From NCBI RefSeq assembly GCF_932294415.1, contig NC_065535.1, positions 83,411,862 through 83,475,861 on the forward strand: DNA of 64,000 bases, in the 5' to 3' direction. The translations under genes were made by a program, and so were the position numbers. The notes under the pieces were generated by a model, which saw only the letters and a program-made list of their open reading frames with translations, searched no databases and was not told where the DNA came from. Below, one piece after another: positions 35,186 to 47,102 of the stretch (its first letter is position 1; each line of letters starts with the position of its first letter). This stretch comes from Quercus robur. Its lineage: Eukaryota; Streptophyta; Magnoliopsida; Fagales; Fagaceae.

Positions 35186-35790
35186 ACACTAGTGTTATGT
35201 AAGTAAAAAGACAAGGGAACATGCAATATGGTTACGTAGGGAAAACCAATAGTACAACAACCGTTTAACAGTAAAAATCATTGCGAAGACTTAACCACCA
35301 ACCCCAAAAGAAAAACATATTCACTATGTAGAATTGTAGTTTTTACAAATAGAATAATTTATTCTAATTTGCTACCTCTTTGTAGTAATTACTAATGTGA
35401 TCTCACACAACACATGCTCACGATTTTAAGTACAAACTTGAAAATTCACTCCAACAACGTTTTGTTAATTAGATGCAGCAACTTCACCTCGATCACCAAA
35501 TCTTCAAAAATATGAACTTTGATCTCTTGTTGATATTTCAAGAGAGCTTGAAAATCTCCCATTCTTGTGTACAGCACACAGGTCTCCAAAAGTCTTGAAA
35601 AACGTGTCCTAAGATTTCTTTTATACCTTGGTATGAATCTCGAGAGGTTGAGATTCTATCTTGATGGGTTGGGACAAGTGACTCTCGATCAATTGAGGAT
35701 GAATAAGATTTCAGAAACTTTGTTCTTATTGAGCTTGAATCTTGGTCGTGTCTTGAACTTGAATTAGACTTCAAACACACTTAAAAGTCA
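35186..35790 (-). repeat. diverged LTR fragment
   Basis: The layout matches Copia-type LTRs elsewhere in the window read on the minus strand: a leader-like block with GGTAAAAATC.../AACCACCAACCC, TCTCCAAAAGTCTTGAAAAACGTG (the 53195-53220 LTR has TCTTCCAAAAGTCTAAAAAAC), and TCTCGATCAATTGAGG. Ends and TSD are not identifiable. Confidence 0.45.
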
Positions 35791-37990
35791 CTGAAACTCC
35801 TAACAAATTGATTACATTTACAGTTTGCCAACCTTGTCATATGGACTCAACAATAATCACTAGATTTCAATTTTTTTATTATAAAAAAAAGGTTAGTTTT
35901 CATTTATAGTACTTCATGTTATTCATGAATGGCTCTTTTATCTTCATAATAGAAAACTGGTGGAGATCATTTCCTACTTCACTTTTCGACATAATTATAA
36001 AGAGTGAAATCTAAAATTTGGCCTCTTTTTTACCATTTTTTATAAGGATAATTTTGCATCTGAAGTGCATGGAAAATAGACAGTAATAGAAAACTTGGAC
36101 CATCTACATCTTAGTCAAGAGTTGATAAAAACAAAGTTTGAATGAAGCAATATCTGCAAAAGTGATTTCTCTACCTTTAGTGCTTTTGTGGCGGATTCTC
36201 TGAATGTTGAGATGGGATGCCGGAAGGCCAAATTGGTGGTCCATAAACTCCTTTTCACAGAGGGCATGTTAATTATGAGTTAGCCCATACTTGGACAGAA
36301 AATATCTTTTCTTAGATATTTACTTTTGTAAGAAAAAGGAACATTATTTTTTTTTTCCTCTTTCATTCCCAATCCACATCAATCAATCATCCAAGTGAAA
36401 ATGCAAGTTTCTCATATAAAATCTTGATTAGGAACAAGTTGTAGATGATATCATGATATGAAGGTGCCCATATAGCCTCGGTGGTAAATTCTGATTGGCC
36501 TGATACTGATACTACAGGTCTAGTTTTTCCAAAAAAAAAAAAATTGCATGTAATTTTTAACCTGTAACTTACGCATCAAACATTTGGTTTACACGTATTT
36601 TCACTTATTTATCATAATATTATCATTTCAACTACACTTGTTTGATAAATATATTTGTTTTTTAACAGCTCAACACTTAGTGTTATAGAACATAGCTGGT
36701 ATATATATATATATATATATATTTTTAAAAAAAAAAAACCTTAATAGGTATTCTACAATTACACAATAAACCTAATGTGTTTCTTTACTTCATCTACCTT
36801 ACTCTTATTCTATAATTCACATCCTATTAAATAATGCATGCAAAAACTCTCGACATTTAGTATCTTTTAATCATCAATTAAGGGAGAACCTTTTATTTTA
36901 TTTTTTTATTTGGACAAAGTTTAGTTACAAAATTGGTTATAGCCTAAAATTACAATCTTACTCAATAAAATTAACATTATTACATATTTTGAAAATCTAA
37001 CCATTATATTGCATGTTTTCTACGCTCTTAATACACATGTCAAATTTTGTATCAATCGGATATTTTTACTATATGATTTATAAGCTTATATTTTGTGCAT
37101 AATTTTAAACTATATAATTTTGCAATTTAAATAATTTATTGATGACATAACTATTGATGTTTAATTTTCTAGAAATTTTGCAAGCATGAAAAATATAAAA
37201 AGATGTAATCCAATGGTAAATTTGTCAAAATTCACTTCCAATAAAAAGATATTGAATAAAGTTATAGACTTATGCTATAACCAATTTTGTAGATAAACTT
37301 TGCATTCTTTATTTTTATTTTTATTTTATTGGGGTCGGATTGACATTATTCCTTCATACAATTTAAGGAGTTTGGTGGAAAAGAGGAGAAAGAAAATCGA
37401 TCGAAGGGTCCGACTATTAGTGAGACAAAAAGACAGGCATATTATTCGTTATGCAATAATTTTGAAATTCCACTCATGTTACTCTAGTGCCTCAAAGCCT
37501 TTTGTTGTTAAAGAAACATCCACCATGCGAAAGTTGGAAAGCTTTAAAAATGTTGAACTTGCAAGTTGTAGCACAACTTTGAGAATATGAGAAAGATTAA
37601 AGGCAATATAGCACTTGCAGGGCAGGACTACTGTATATCTATATATGGTAATAATATGGTGGTCATACAATTGAGGTCATAAACACTATCCCTTTTCACA
37701 TGTTGATCAGTAGGATATTTCCAAGACAAATAGAGTTTTCCTTCGGGTAAACTACTACTCTGAAATAAGAAACATTTACACGATGCACCCCTAACTTTAA
37801 AGTTCTTCAATTTACACTGTAATACGAGATTTGAGAAGTTACGTTTAGACCTCGTTGTTTGAATTTAGCTAATTTAAATTGAAGTAGTTAATTAATCAAT
37901 AATGATTATCCAATGGATTCACGGTTAATTACCATAGATTTAATAAGTCACCAAATAAAGTACTAAAAAGTAAAATGAAAAATACAGGAA
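35791..37990. other. gene-free region
   Basis: No supported gene. It contains AT runs near 36700-36720 and a copy of the dispersed repeat seen at 3870-4060 (36990-37120). Around 36470-36530 is a possible SINE-like end (AGCCTCGGTGGTAAATTCTG then poly(A)). Confidence 0.45.
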
Positions 37991-37995
37991 TGTAT

Positions 37996-38110
37996 GAGTT
38001 CCAGTTAGCTCAACTGGTAAAGTTTTTAATGATTGTATATCAGAAAGAGTTATCATCAGGAGCGGACACCATAGATTAAAACTTTCTAAAAAAAAAAGAA
38101 AAAAAAAAAA
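37996..38110 (+). mobile_element. SINE-like copy of the TTCCAGTTAGCTCAACTGGT family
   Basis: GTTCCAGTTAGCTCAACTGG with the A-box pattern, a decayed middle, and an A-rich end (38088-38111). It matches the copies at 12931 and 63850. Confidence 0.6.
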
Positions 38111-39860
38111 AGGGAATGTGATAACAAAGTGAAAAACTCAAGAAAAACTATCCAAGAGAAAATCACTACCAGGATTAACCACCAATCCCAAGGAAAATTT
38201 ATTATTCAGAATCAAAGTTTGCAATAGAAATAAATCCTTCTAAATAATTAAGTTACCTTGAGTAGAGCTTACAATATGACTGCACGTTGCTCTAAGCCCC
38301 TTGAACTCTTCTATCATGAAATTTCTTCCTCGAGCTCCGTTCTTGACTCCAAGGACCTCCTCAAAGATTTCTTCACAGTAACTATTTGTGGATGCTATGT
38401 GGCTTTAGCCTTGATTACCAATCTTTAATGATACCATCTGATAGGCCAAGAATGTATTGACCCCTTGTGATGAATTAATCAATTAATTAGACAAGTTAAT
38501 TAATTAATACAATTAGCATGCAATATATGTGGTAGCACAAACAAATCACTAACTAAGTTAATATGCAGCGGAAAATAAAGTTGGCACAGGAATGGGGAAA
38601 ACCTCAAAGGCAAAAACCCCGCCGGGTGATTTTAAGGTCATTACTCTTGAGAATCCACTATTAGCACAACAAGCGGTTATAAGTAAAGGAATCTCAGTAC
38701 TTTATACCAACCTACAGTTGAACCCTTACCCGAATACCCAATTGGACTTGTTTTGTAGTGACAGTCTCTCCTTTTAATGCATGGTTTCCAGTATGTGACT
38801 AACCAATTGATGCACGGATCCAAGTACGTGACTAACCACCAACTTGAGAAGGATGTTGGCTGCAAAGTTCTCCAGTTCATCCACATGATGAAGATCATGA
38901 ATCTTCTTGGTTATAAAACCTTATGGCATACAAACGCAGCAGCTTCTTGAAAAAAAAGATGAACTAGGGCAAATTGTTTCCAGTCACAATGTGTTAGTGA
39001 AAAACCTTTGCATCAAGTTGCACTCACCTGTATCAGCTGTGATGGCTCTTAAAATAATCCTTATATATGTTTAGGGTTATGAGAAAAGAAACTTTAAACA
39101 TGTATACATGGATTGGTGTGAAATTAGATCTGAAAAAATGATTTTTGTAAATCTCGATAGATAGGTTATCTATTGAGCAGCTGTCGAGCATCGGACAAAA
39201 GCTGCCTTTTAAATCTCGATAAATGCTATCTGTCGAGCTAGCTATCGAGCTTTAAAATCCAGCACTTCTTTACTTGATTCTTGGATAGATTTGCATGACT
39301 TTAATACTTAGACTTGAAACCTTATTCCTTAAAGTATTAAATATATCCAAAATCTATCTAATTATAAGTAAAATGCGTTTTGTTAAAGGATTTGCCAATT
39401 CTACATTGACATATGTTCCTAACATGATTCACATATGTCCTAACACCATCTTTATATTCACCTTGTAGATGTCCAATATGAGGGTGATAAAATAGAACTT
39501 AGGTTTTAGTTTTTAGAAACATGGCACAAGCTTTCTCTCTCTTCTCATTTAGTCGTCTATAAGTTCCTCTTATATACTTTTCCATGTAGGGCATCCGTTC
39601 CTCTGCTTGATTGCTAACTTAAGGGTCTGTAAGAGAATTAGCCTTCTCAATTCTTGATCGATTGATAATCTGTCGAGAGTCAATCGAAGGCCTAATCTCA
39701 ATTGATTGAAAGTCGATCAAGTGGTGTGTTAAGCTTAGAAGAAGTTATTTTTGCTTGAGTTAATATTGGGTTTTCATCTTGGCCTAGAATAGACTCATTA
39801 TAACTCAATAAAATTTATAAGTTGTCATAATTTGCCAACACAAACCTATTTTACCTAACA
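38110..39860 (-). repeat. older Copia-type LTR split by a younger solo LTR
   Basis: The right terminus is TTTTACCTAACA at 39860, i.e. TGTTAGGTAAAA on the minus strand, followed by GTTTGTGTTGGCAAATTATG as in the LTR at 53470-53526. The left part (38115-38438) has the block GGATTAACCACCAATCCCAAGG and TTGAACTCTTC. The left end is approximate. The inserted LTR occupies 38439-39445. Confidence 0.55.
38439..39445 (-). mobile_element. solo LTR, 1007 bp, TSD CCATC
   Basis: The ends are TGATAGG and CCTAACA, with a perfect 5-base duplication CCATC at 38434-38438 and 39446-39450. On the minus strand it matches the solo LTR at 54709-55661 over shared blocks (GGAATCTCAGTAC/GTAAGGGTTCAA, AACCCTAAAC near the TATA-like region, CATGCAATTTG-type end). 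It is therefore the same family in opposite orientation. Confidence 0.85.
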
Positions 39861-41790
39861 AGATTAATTTGCAATGCATCCTCATGATCCAAATTAGTTT
39901 TTAATAAATAAATTAATGGGAAAGTGTTGTCTACCTTTCGCCCCCATTGTATTGGTCTAAATATGGTCTTACAGGCAACGAAAATTTTCATTTAGCATGG
40001 ACACATTTCTGTTTGGTACTTGACATACAATCTAGGATACACTTTTGTTTTATTTTTTTAACCTTCGTGAAAATTCAAAGTACGAAAAGACTTGTTGATT
40101 TAAGCTTTCAAATGCCTGAAACTGAAAGGCATTCATTACTTTAACATAGAGCAATATAAGAAGGCTGCTTGCGGAAGCCACTGGAAGACATATCAATTGG
40201 TCAATTTAGTTTGGATCACAATTGTAGGATATTTATAGGGTAAAGTACAATTTTGATTCATGAAATATGGGAGTACAATTTCATTAGATTAAATGATTAA
40301 ATTCACCTTTTTAATAATTTAAGTTTTAATATGTTTAGTAATTTATCATGAAATTAGTCTCAAAGATTAATTTGGCGGATATGGAAATTACAAGAAATTA
40401 TGAGGAAGAATTGAGGTATTAGCCTCATCACACACGCTTCATGCATGCGGTGAGGCTTTTTTTTTTTAATAGTGTCATAATTTTCAGTTTGAGATTTACA
40501 TGTTTTCTCATTAATATTACGTATTTAGAACTATTAATACAACCAGGAGTGTCGTGAGGTTAGCTTCAAAAAATGAACAAATATTACACGTTTATTTTAT
40601 AGCCAAAAAAAAAAAAAAACTTGTGTTTTTATTTTATATATATAATTTATATTTTGAGAATCTAATTTATAAGTGGATAAAGTAATTTGAAAATCAACAT
40701 AAGAGCGGCCCTATTTTTTACGCAATATTTTAGTGGGAGTTAGAGTTATATTTTTACCGAATTATCTTTTAATTTTGTTTCTACTTAAACATAGGAGTGT
40801 GTGTAGGGATGTTTTTGAAAAAAAAAAAATATGAGGACCCCAAACAGGAGAAGTCTTTAAATAGTAGTATAGATGATTTCTAATGGGTTGTGGTACTCTT
40901 TGGAGTTGATGGTTGTAGTACGTCTTCCTATTGTGTTAGTCTTGAAATTATTAAATATCATGACCAAATTTAAATAGTCTTTAGTCGGATTTGACTTCTT
41001 CCGTATTGGTAATATAAACAAACTTTTCCTGGCATGAATGATGTGTACAAAGTCCTTGGTAGTACGAAGAATTTAATTAGTACCCTAGGTAGTTTTTACA
41101 ATTGTGAAGAAGATATTCGATGAACTACGAAGCTGAGTATTCACATCAGTTTGTTAGTTTGTCAAAAATTTTCATTTATTTAAGTATAAGAATCTACTTT
41201 TTATTTTTTTATTTTACATACTTATTTTTTAAAAAATCAAAAATTACAAATCAGATTATCTATTTTACATTGCACTATATTACATTAAAATATCAAATAT
41301 TCTTAATTTTTAAAATTTTTTTTCTTTTTTCACACATAATAACCATCATTCATTCTCTCTCTTTGGTCTTGGAATATGAAAAGAAAAAAGAAAAAATAAA
41401 AAAATTCAAAGTAAATAGTATTAGTGTAAATTTATACAGTTACTATAGCAATCTTGCAAATTTACCCATTTTAGTTTGACTGACGTGGATGATTTTGGAG
41501 ATTAAATATGTAAAATTGATACATTTCTTTATTTTATATTGATTAATGCAAATGCTCTAACAAAATGCTTAAATTTATTTCAGTCATTATCTTCTAAGGA
41601 AGTGAAAGTTGATAAAGATGAAGAATAAAGTAGCGTACTTAAAGCCTTGTAAATCACATCCCTAAACAACTGGTCACTAGTACAATGAAAAAGGATAGAG
41701 TTAAAATGTCCTTGAAACAGAATAAAGTCAAGGCTATCTTTTACTTGAAGAACTTAGATATGCCGGAATCTTGAGGGATCAAGACAACCT
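39861..41790. other. spacer downstream of the YABBY gene
   Basis: No gene is supported. The left-most stretch is low complexity and AT-rich. The 119-codon plus-strand frame at 41120-41479 is Phe/Ile/Leu/Tyr-rich from T-rich DNA. The right edge would hold the YABBY 3' UTR. Confidence 0.45.
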
Positions 41791-44700
41791 TCATTTGTTC
41801 AGTAGTGCAGCCCTTGACGTTAGATGCTTCTCAGAGGCCTGTGAAAATCAGGGAAAAAAAAGGAATCAGCAAAGCGACTTTATAATTAGAAGTTATAGCA
41901 CGCATCAATGTTCTTGACCCATTATTAGCAGTAACTATGTATGAGTGTATGGAAGTATTAACTAGCCCATTATACGTAAGAAAAAGAAAGCCTACCAAAG
42001 AAAATAGGATTGGACTATATGAGAAAAGAAGCAAAGAAGCATAATCCTATTTCTAGAAGGAGGTAGTTGGGGGAAGAGGAGATAGGAAGGGAGGCTGAGA
42101 TATACTAATTATATTCTGACCACCTCCCTCTCTACTCTTCTCTCCTCACTCTCCATCTCCCCCAGTTCTAAACATACCCTAAAGATGGATTTAGGACTAA
42201 TCAACTAGAGAAATTTAGATAGGAGAAAAAATCACATCATGCGGAAAGGCCACTGCAAGAAGTTGGAGTGATTGATTTGTAAGAACTTCGGCAATGTATT
42301 CAAAATATGAGCTTGATATAATAGGGTTCAAGAAGCAAGCCCTAATTAGGACTTCAATGAAGTGTTGAGTGCTTTAGAATACTAATATGCTGCCAGGAAA
42401 TAAGATGAAGTCAATGCAATTACATGAAATTTCCTTTTTAAATATCATAATATATTACATAAGTTTCAGCTAGTTCAATTAGTAAAAAAAAAACTTAAGT
42501 TTGAATTCAAATTATATAAAAGAAAAATCTATTAATATCTCAACTTGATGGTAAAGAACAATTATCATGGAGCAAAATTTATAAAATTTAAATAATGTAT
42601 ATATATAAGTTTTCCCAATGCCCTAAGACATTGGTTTATAATATATTTTTAGAAATTTCTTATCAAAAAATAAAAAAATAATTATTTTGTAATAATTTTA
42701 AAAAAAAATATTTTTATGTTATTAAAACTTTCTTTAAATAGTTTATTAAAAAATTGTTACCTTTTAACCGGATCCTTAAAACAAGTACCCCAGTTGTATA
42801 TTTCAATTGTGTTCCCTTTACTAAAATGAAGCAAAAATGGATATGAAGTGAGAATTTTTTTACCCTTTTCAAAACTTACTTTGTCCAGCTTAGCCTGATT
42901 GTTGGTCTCCAACATCAGCCCGAAATGAATATGAGGGAAGTGTGCCCACTACCAAAGAGAGAGTTAAAACTGAAAGTCAATCTCAAAAAGGAAATCAAGT
43001 TAATATAATTATTAGAAGCATTTGAAATTAATGTTCACTTACATTTTTTGCTGCAGTACTAAATGCTTCCCTGTGGCTAATATCCGGATTATTGGCCTTG
43101 ATCCTCTGGATCTCCTCTCTACAGAAAACATTATTGTCTTATATGAGAAATAGAAGTGAAATTTGTATGATTGTATACAATGCATTTAAATAAATTTCTT
43201 TTTTACTTTATGAACTGATTGTATGCAGATGGTACTCGCTGCCTCTTCTCGGGAGCTGAAATGGAAAATAACAGCTCATGAGAAAAATCAAATTAAAACT
43301 AATAGCAAAGACAAAAAATAAAAATAAAAAAATTGAAAAATGTAAATAATTTGAATCACATAAAATATAGGATAACTAGTCATCAAAGTGGGTGCCTCAC
43401 GTCGATTCACAACCCTTTCCTCAGTGGCGTTGTTGGTTATTGGTGCTCGCATTGCAATCTTGCTGTTGCATTTGGAAGAGGAAGAGCTTGAGTAGTCATT
43501 CCTGTGATCAGGTGTGATGTGGTGTGGTGCCTGAAAATTAAAAGCAAAAGAACTAAGCTATATTATTAGCTCATTTTCATGAGCGAGAGAGAGAAATGAA
43601 ATGATGTTTTGTGAGAGAGAAAGCCATGATTGAAAGACTGAATTAGTTTGGAATATTTACGGCTCAGAAAAAAAGCAAGTAAAACCCAGATTGACAGTTG
43701 TAAAATAAAAGATTTTCAGGGATCTTAAAAAAGGTCTTTCTTTACACAGTAGAAGACAACAAAAGCTCATGAAAAGAAATCATTAAACCTAAGAACCCTG
43801 CTTGTCAATCAAATCAAAGTAGAATATTTTTCAAAAAACGGCTGAAGAAAATTTCACTTTCAATTTAGGAAAAAAAAAAAAAAATTCGTGCTAACGAATA
43901 ATTGTTTTTTTTTTTCATTTCTGAATTTTTAATTAGTGTCCTAAAATCACCGTTAGTATTTCTAAAAAAAAAATACTTTGGCCTCGATGGGTCGGCAGGC
44001 AGAGCCGCACAGGTACTGACTCCTCTACCCAAAAAAGAAGAAGAAAAGCAATAGGTTTTGATTAAGGCGGCTGGGTGCTAGGGTTACAGTACTTCACAAA
44101 GCAAAAAAATGCTTTGAAAAACTCGATCTATGTCTATGTGTCTATATAAAACAGAGAGACAGAGATCCAGTGAAGGCTAGGTAGCTTCGATTTTCTCAAA
44201 AAGAAGCTACAGAATACAGACATCATAACTATCGGTTTCAGAGGGACATCCTATCCATCAAGTATGAACACCCAAAAAATAAGCTGAAACTTTGTATGTT
44301 TGTGTGGAAATTAGCAACAATAGCTATCACCTGAGCATCTTGCCATGACATTGACTGAAAAGCGGCGGCCATGTTCACGGACCATAGATTGGTGCAGTGC
44401 CCACATCGGACGGTCACTATGTCCAACAAGCTGCTGCATGGAACACTGACCTGCTCAACCCCCAAAAAAAAAGTCAGAAGCTGAAAGTTTAGATCGAAAC
44501 TAACTGAATTTCAAGAAATAAAAAGAAATCACTATAATGAAATAGGTTGAGTACAGCTCATGAAAGCCTAGGCTAGGCTAGGAGGACCCTGAATTTATTT
44601 GGTACATACAACAAAGGAAAGTTGTGAAATTAAATTGGCTTTAGCTTTGGAGACTCAGACCCAGTTTCCAAAATTAGATTTCTTTGCAGAAATGGGCTAT

Positions 44701-45500
44701 TTTTTGAAAAGAAAACCCTAGAAGGGATGGTGGGTTTGTTGGTCTTTCTAAGGGATGGGTGTGTGTTGTGTTGCAGAAATAATTGAAGTGAGATCTTCAT
44801 TTTTGCTTTCCCCCCTTGAGCTAAAGAAGCTAGGTTTGCACAGCACCCAGTGGTGCAGTGTTTTTGGTAAGGGAAAAGTAAGTCTCAGCTAGAGGAAGAA
44901 AATCAAAGAGTGAAAGACTTGTCCTCATCAGTTTGAGTTTTTCATCAAAATGCTTGTTTTGACGTTTAAAAACCATATTACAAAAACAACCATCACACAC
45001 ACACACATACACATGTACACACACACACTCTCTCTCTCTCTCTCTCCCCCTGTGCTCTTGTGCACTTCTGGACCTTCAGATATGACTTTTCTTTGACTGC
45101 AAAAGAAGAAGGAAAAAAGAAAAAGTCCAACGATGGAGACCTGACTGTACCAAAAACAAGAAACCCCATAAAGAATTTTAATGGAATTCAGTAAATTAGA
45201 CCACTACCACAACCAAACTGATCTAACAAAAGCAAAAACTAGATTAGCTTTTTTGAGGATCTTAAAATGTTCTTCCTCCATAGATATATATACTTATGAG
45301 AAAGAAACCACACATACATTAAAAAAAATGGCAAATATAAATTTCCATTAGTGGGGAATTTATAATAAGAGATAAAAAAGCAGATCTCTCATGAAAGAAA
45401 AAGAGTTTTGTCAGATCAAAGATACCGCAAGAACGATATTGCAAAAGTTGCAGGGGATGTAGCAGAGTTGCTCAGGCGCAACATCGATGCAGCTCGACAT
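41791..45500 (-). CDS. YAB5: YABBY transcription factor, YABBY5-like
   Basis: YABBY proteins are plant-specific nuclear regulators of abaxial fate and lamina growth. Seven exons on the minus strand (45500-45426, 44450-44331, 43530-43401, 43255-43207, 43118-43043, 42948-42880, 41838-41791) splice in phase to 188 residues. The C2C2 zinc finger uses C17-x2-C20 and C41-x2-C44, followed by [18 protein letters not shown] Ser-rich linker (about 78-84) precedes the HMG-like YABBY domain starting [17 protein letters not shown] (109-125) and running through the [11 protein letters not shown] and [18 protein letters not shown] segments. The C-terminus SRAALLNK is, as I recall, typical of YAB5-type proteins. 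Exon 2 through exon 6 borders fall where the family usually has them. Intron 1 has an AC/CT microsatellite (44993-45046), and intron 6 has a SINE copy (42462) and an AG/CT foldback (42055-42180). It appears intact. Confidence 0.92.
42055..42180. repeat. imperfect foldback, GGAGG.../...CCTCC, in YABBY intron 6
   Basis: The purine arm AGGTAGTTGGGGGAAGAGG (continuing to AGGGAGG) is mirrored by the pyrimidine arm CCTCCCTCTCTACTC...CTCCCCCAG around an AT-rich centre. It may be a small MITE, but the ends are not clear. Confidence 0.45.
42462..42600 (+). mobile_element. SINE-like copy in YABBY intron 6
   Basis: GTTTCAGCTAGTTCAATTAG, GTTTGAATTCAAATT (B-box-like) and ATCTCAACTTGATGGTAAAG align with the family found at 12931 and 37996. 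It is quite diverged. Confidence 0.5.
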
Positions 45501-45682
45501 GTCTCTTTTTTAAGTAAGCAGTCAAAGCAAACTTGTTTACCCAAGAAGGACCAAAAGAAATAAAAATAAGAAAACCAACTAGCTCTTGCAAATTGCAGAA
45601 CACCAGGGAGAAAGAAAGCACAAAGCTTTTGTTTTCTTGCTTTGGAACTCGGCTATGTATCACAACAGTAAAACTTAAAGGT

Positions 45683-45693
45683 CTTATATATAG
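45683..45693 (-). promoter_or_regulatory. TATA box upstream of the YABBY gene
   Basis: CTATATATAAG on the minus strand, 183 bases before the ATG. This would give a leader of about 150 bases. A CT-rich tract (complement of 45703-45740) lies directly upstream. The position is plausible, and no transcription start was observed. Confidence 0.5.
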
Positions 45694-46423
45694 AAATTTT
45701 TGGAGAGAGAAAGAGAGAAAGAGAGAGGAAAAGAAAAGTGAGATTTGGGATCCGAAGAGGTAGTAAAGAGTGGGGGAGAGAAAGGTAAGCTAAAATGAAT
45801 CAAATAATTTTTTTTAAAAAAATTTAATTTAAAAATAAATTAAAAAGAAAGAAAGAAAGAAAGAAGTGGCTTTAGTTTAGTAGTGCCCACGGGTGGCAGG
45901 AAATGCTGGGTCCTGCAATGGAAAAAAAAAAGTGGGATTATTTTATGGAAAATCGGGTTTAATTGGAAAGCAAAAGCAGTTTAGCTATAGTTATTGGGGA
46001 AGGTTAGGGTTTGAAAAGAGAAGGGGGAAGAGGTTTTGGCGTTTTTGCCATCGTACCAAATCTAGGCAGATGATATATGCTAACTAGGATAGGAACTAGT
46101 TAGTTTGGTGAAATGAATGTGAGTGTGACCACACCTTCCTTAATTTCCCCTTTATACAACACAGCGGATGAGAGGTAAGAAATCTGAACTTTTTTGCTTT
46201 AATACAGTAAAAAACATGAGTAAATGTACGTATGCAGATATATATAATGTAAGTATCTATAGATGCTTGTACATAGAATGTTTGCATAAATGGACATGTG
46301 TATTTATAAACTCAAATATGATATATGTGGCTCTAATTTTGATGCAAAGAGATATCATGTCACTTTCTTCTTTGCTAAAATCTATAGTAATTATTCTCTC
46401 ACATTCACTGATATACTTTAAGT

Positions 46424-46779
46424 CAGGAGTGAAGTCAAAAATTTTTGTTTGGGAGGCCAAGTTACGGCACTATTATATTTTTCAAAACAACCCCTCTCAC
46501 ATATATATATATAAACACACATTTTTTTATTTGATAAGTTATATAAGTTATAAGAGCACATTTTACAATAAAAAATAAAATTACGAAAAATAAAATTATG
46601 TTTCTATCACTATTAGATTAACTATATTTTTTAAGAGTATCATTGAACTAATTCAAATATTTGGGGGGGCAAACTCTTATTTTTGTAAATTAAATTTTGA
46701 AAATATTAAAATAATTATATATATATATATATATATATATTAAGAAAATTTTCAAAATTTTGTACATGCCTCCGCCCTG
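46424..46779. mobile_element. short non-autonomous hAT element, 356 bp
   Basis: The ends CAGGAGTGAAGTC and, inward from the right, CAGGGCGGAGGCA are degenerate forms of the ends of the 12257-12922 element. It has the same subterminal GGGAGGCC/GGGGGGGC words. The 8-base duplication is CTTTAAGT (46416-46423) / CTTTTAGT (46780-46787), one mismatch. It carries an internal TA microsatellite (46718-46740). Confidence 0.75.
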
Positions 46780-46971
46780 CTTTTAGTATATACAATGTTT
46801 ATAATTTTATGCACTATGTAGACAATGTGCAATAAGTAGTGTGTGTAAATTAGTGCCCTAAAATCTAAGCTTGAAATCTTTTATTTTGTTGAGACATGTT
46901 CAAGTTGATAGGTTTAATATTACTGTACTATATTAATTAAGGTACCTCCAAATTATCTTTTTTTTGGGGGA

Positions 46972-46998
46972 GGGGGGGGGGGGGGGGGGGGGGGGGGG
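46972..46998 (+). repeat. G27 homopolymer
   Basis: A run of 27 G, preceded by G5A (46966-46971) and a T-rich run. Such a long G tract is rare in AT-rich plant DNA. It could fold into a quadruplex, or its length could be a sequencing or assembly error. Confidence 0.9.
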
Positions 46999-47102
46999 AA
47001 GATTGTATTTTTAATGGGTTGTGAATTACTAGTGAATGTAACAAAGTTATTATCATGTCTAAACTTATCATTGTTGATTCAAAATGACAAAAAACTGGAA
47101 AT

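Noticed and set aside
36470-36530. possible tRNA gene
   Set aside because: Only partial box-like words and no cloverleaf. More like a SINE remnant with an A-rich end.
41120-41479. 119-codon plus-strand ORF resembling a membrane protein
   Set aside because: Hydrophobicity comes from T-rich DNA. No conserved pattern or context.
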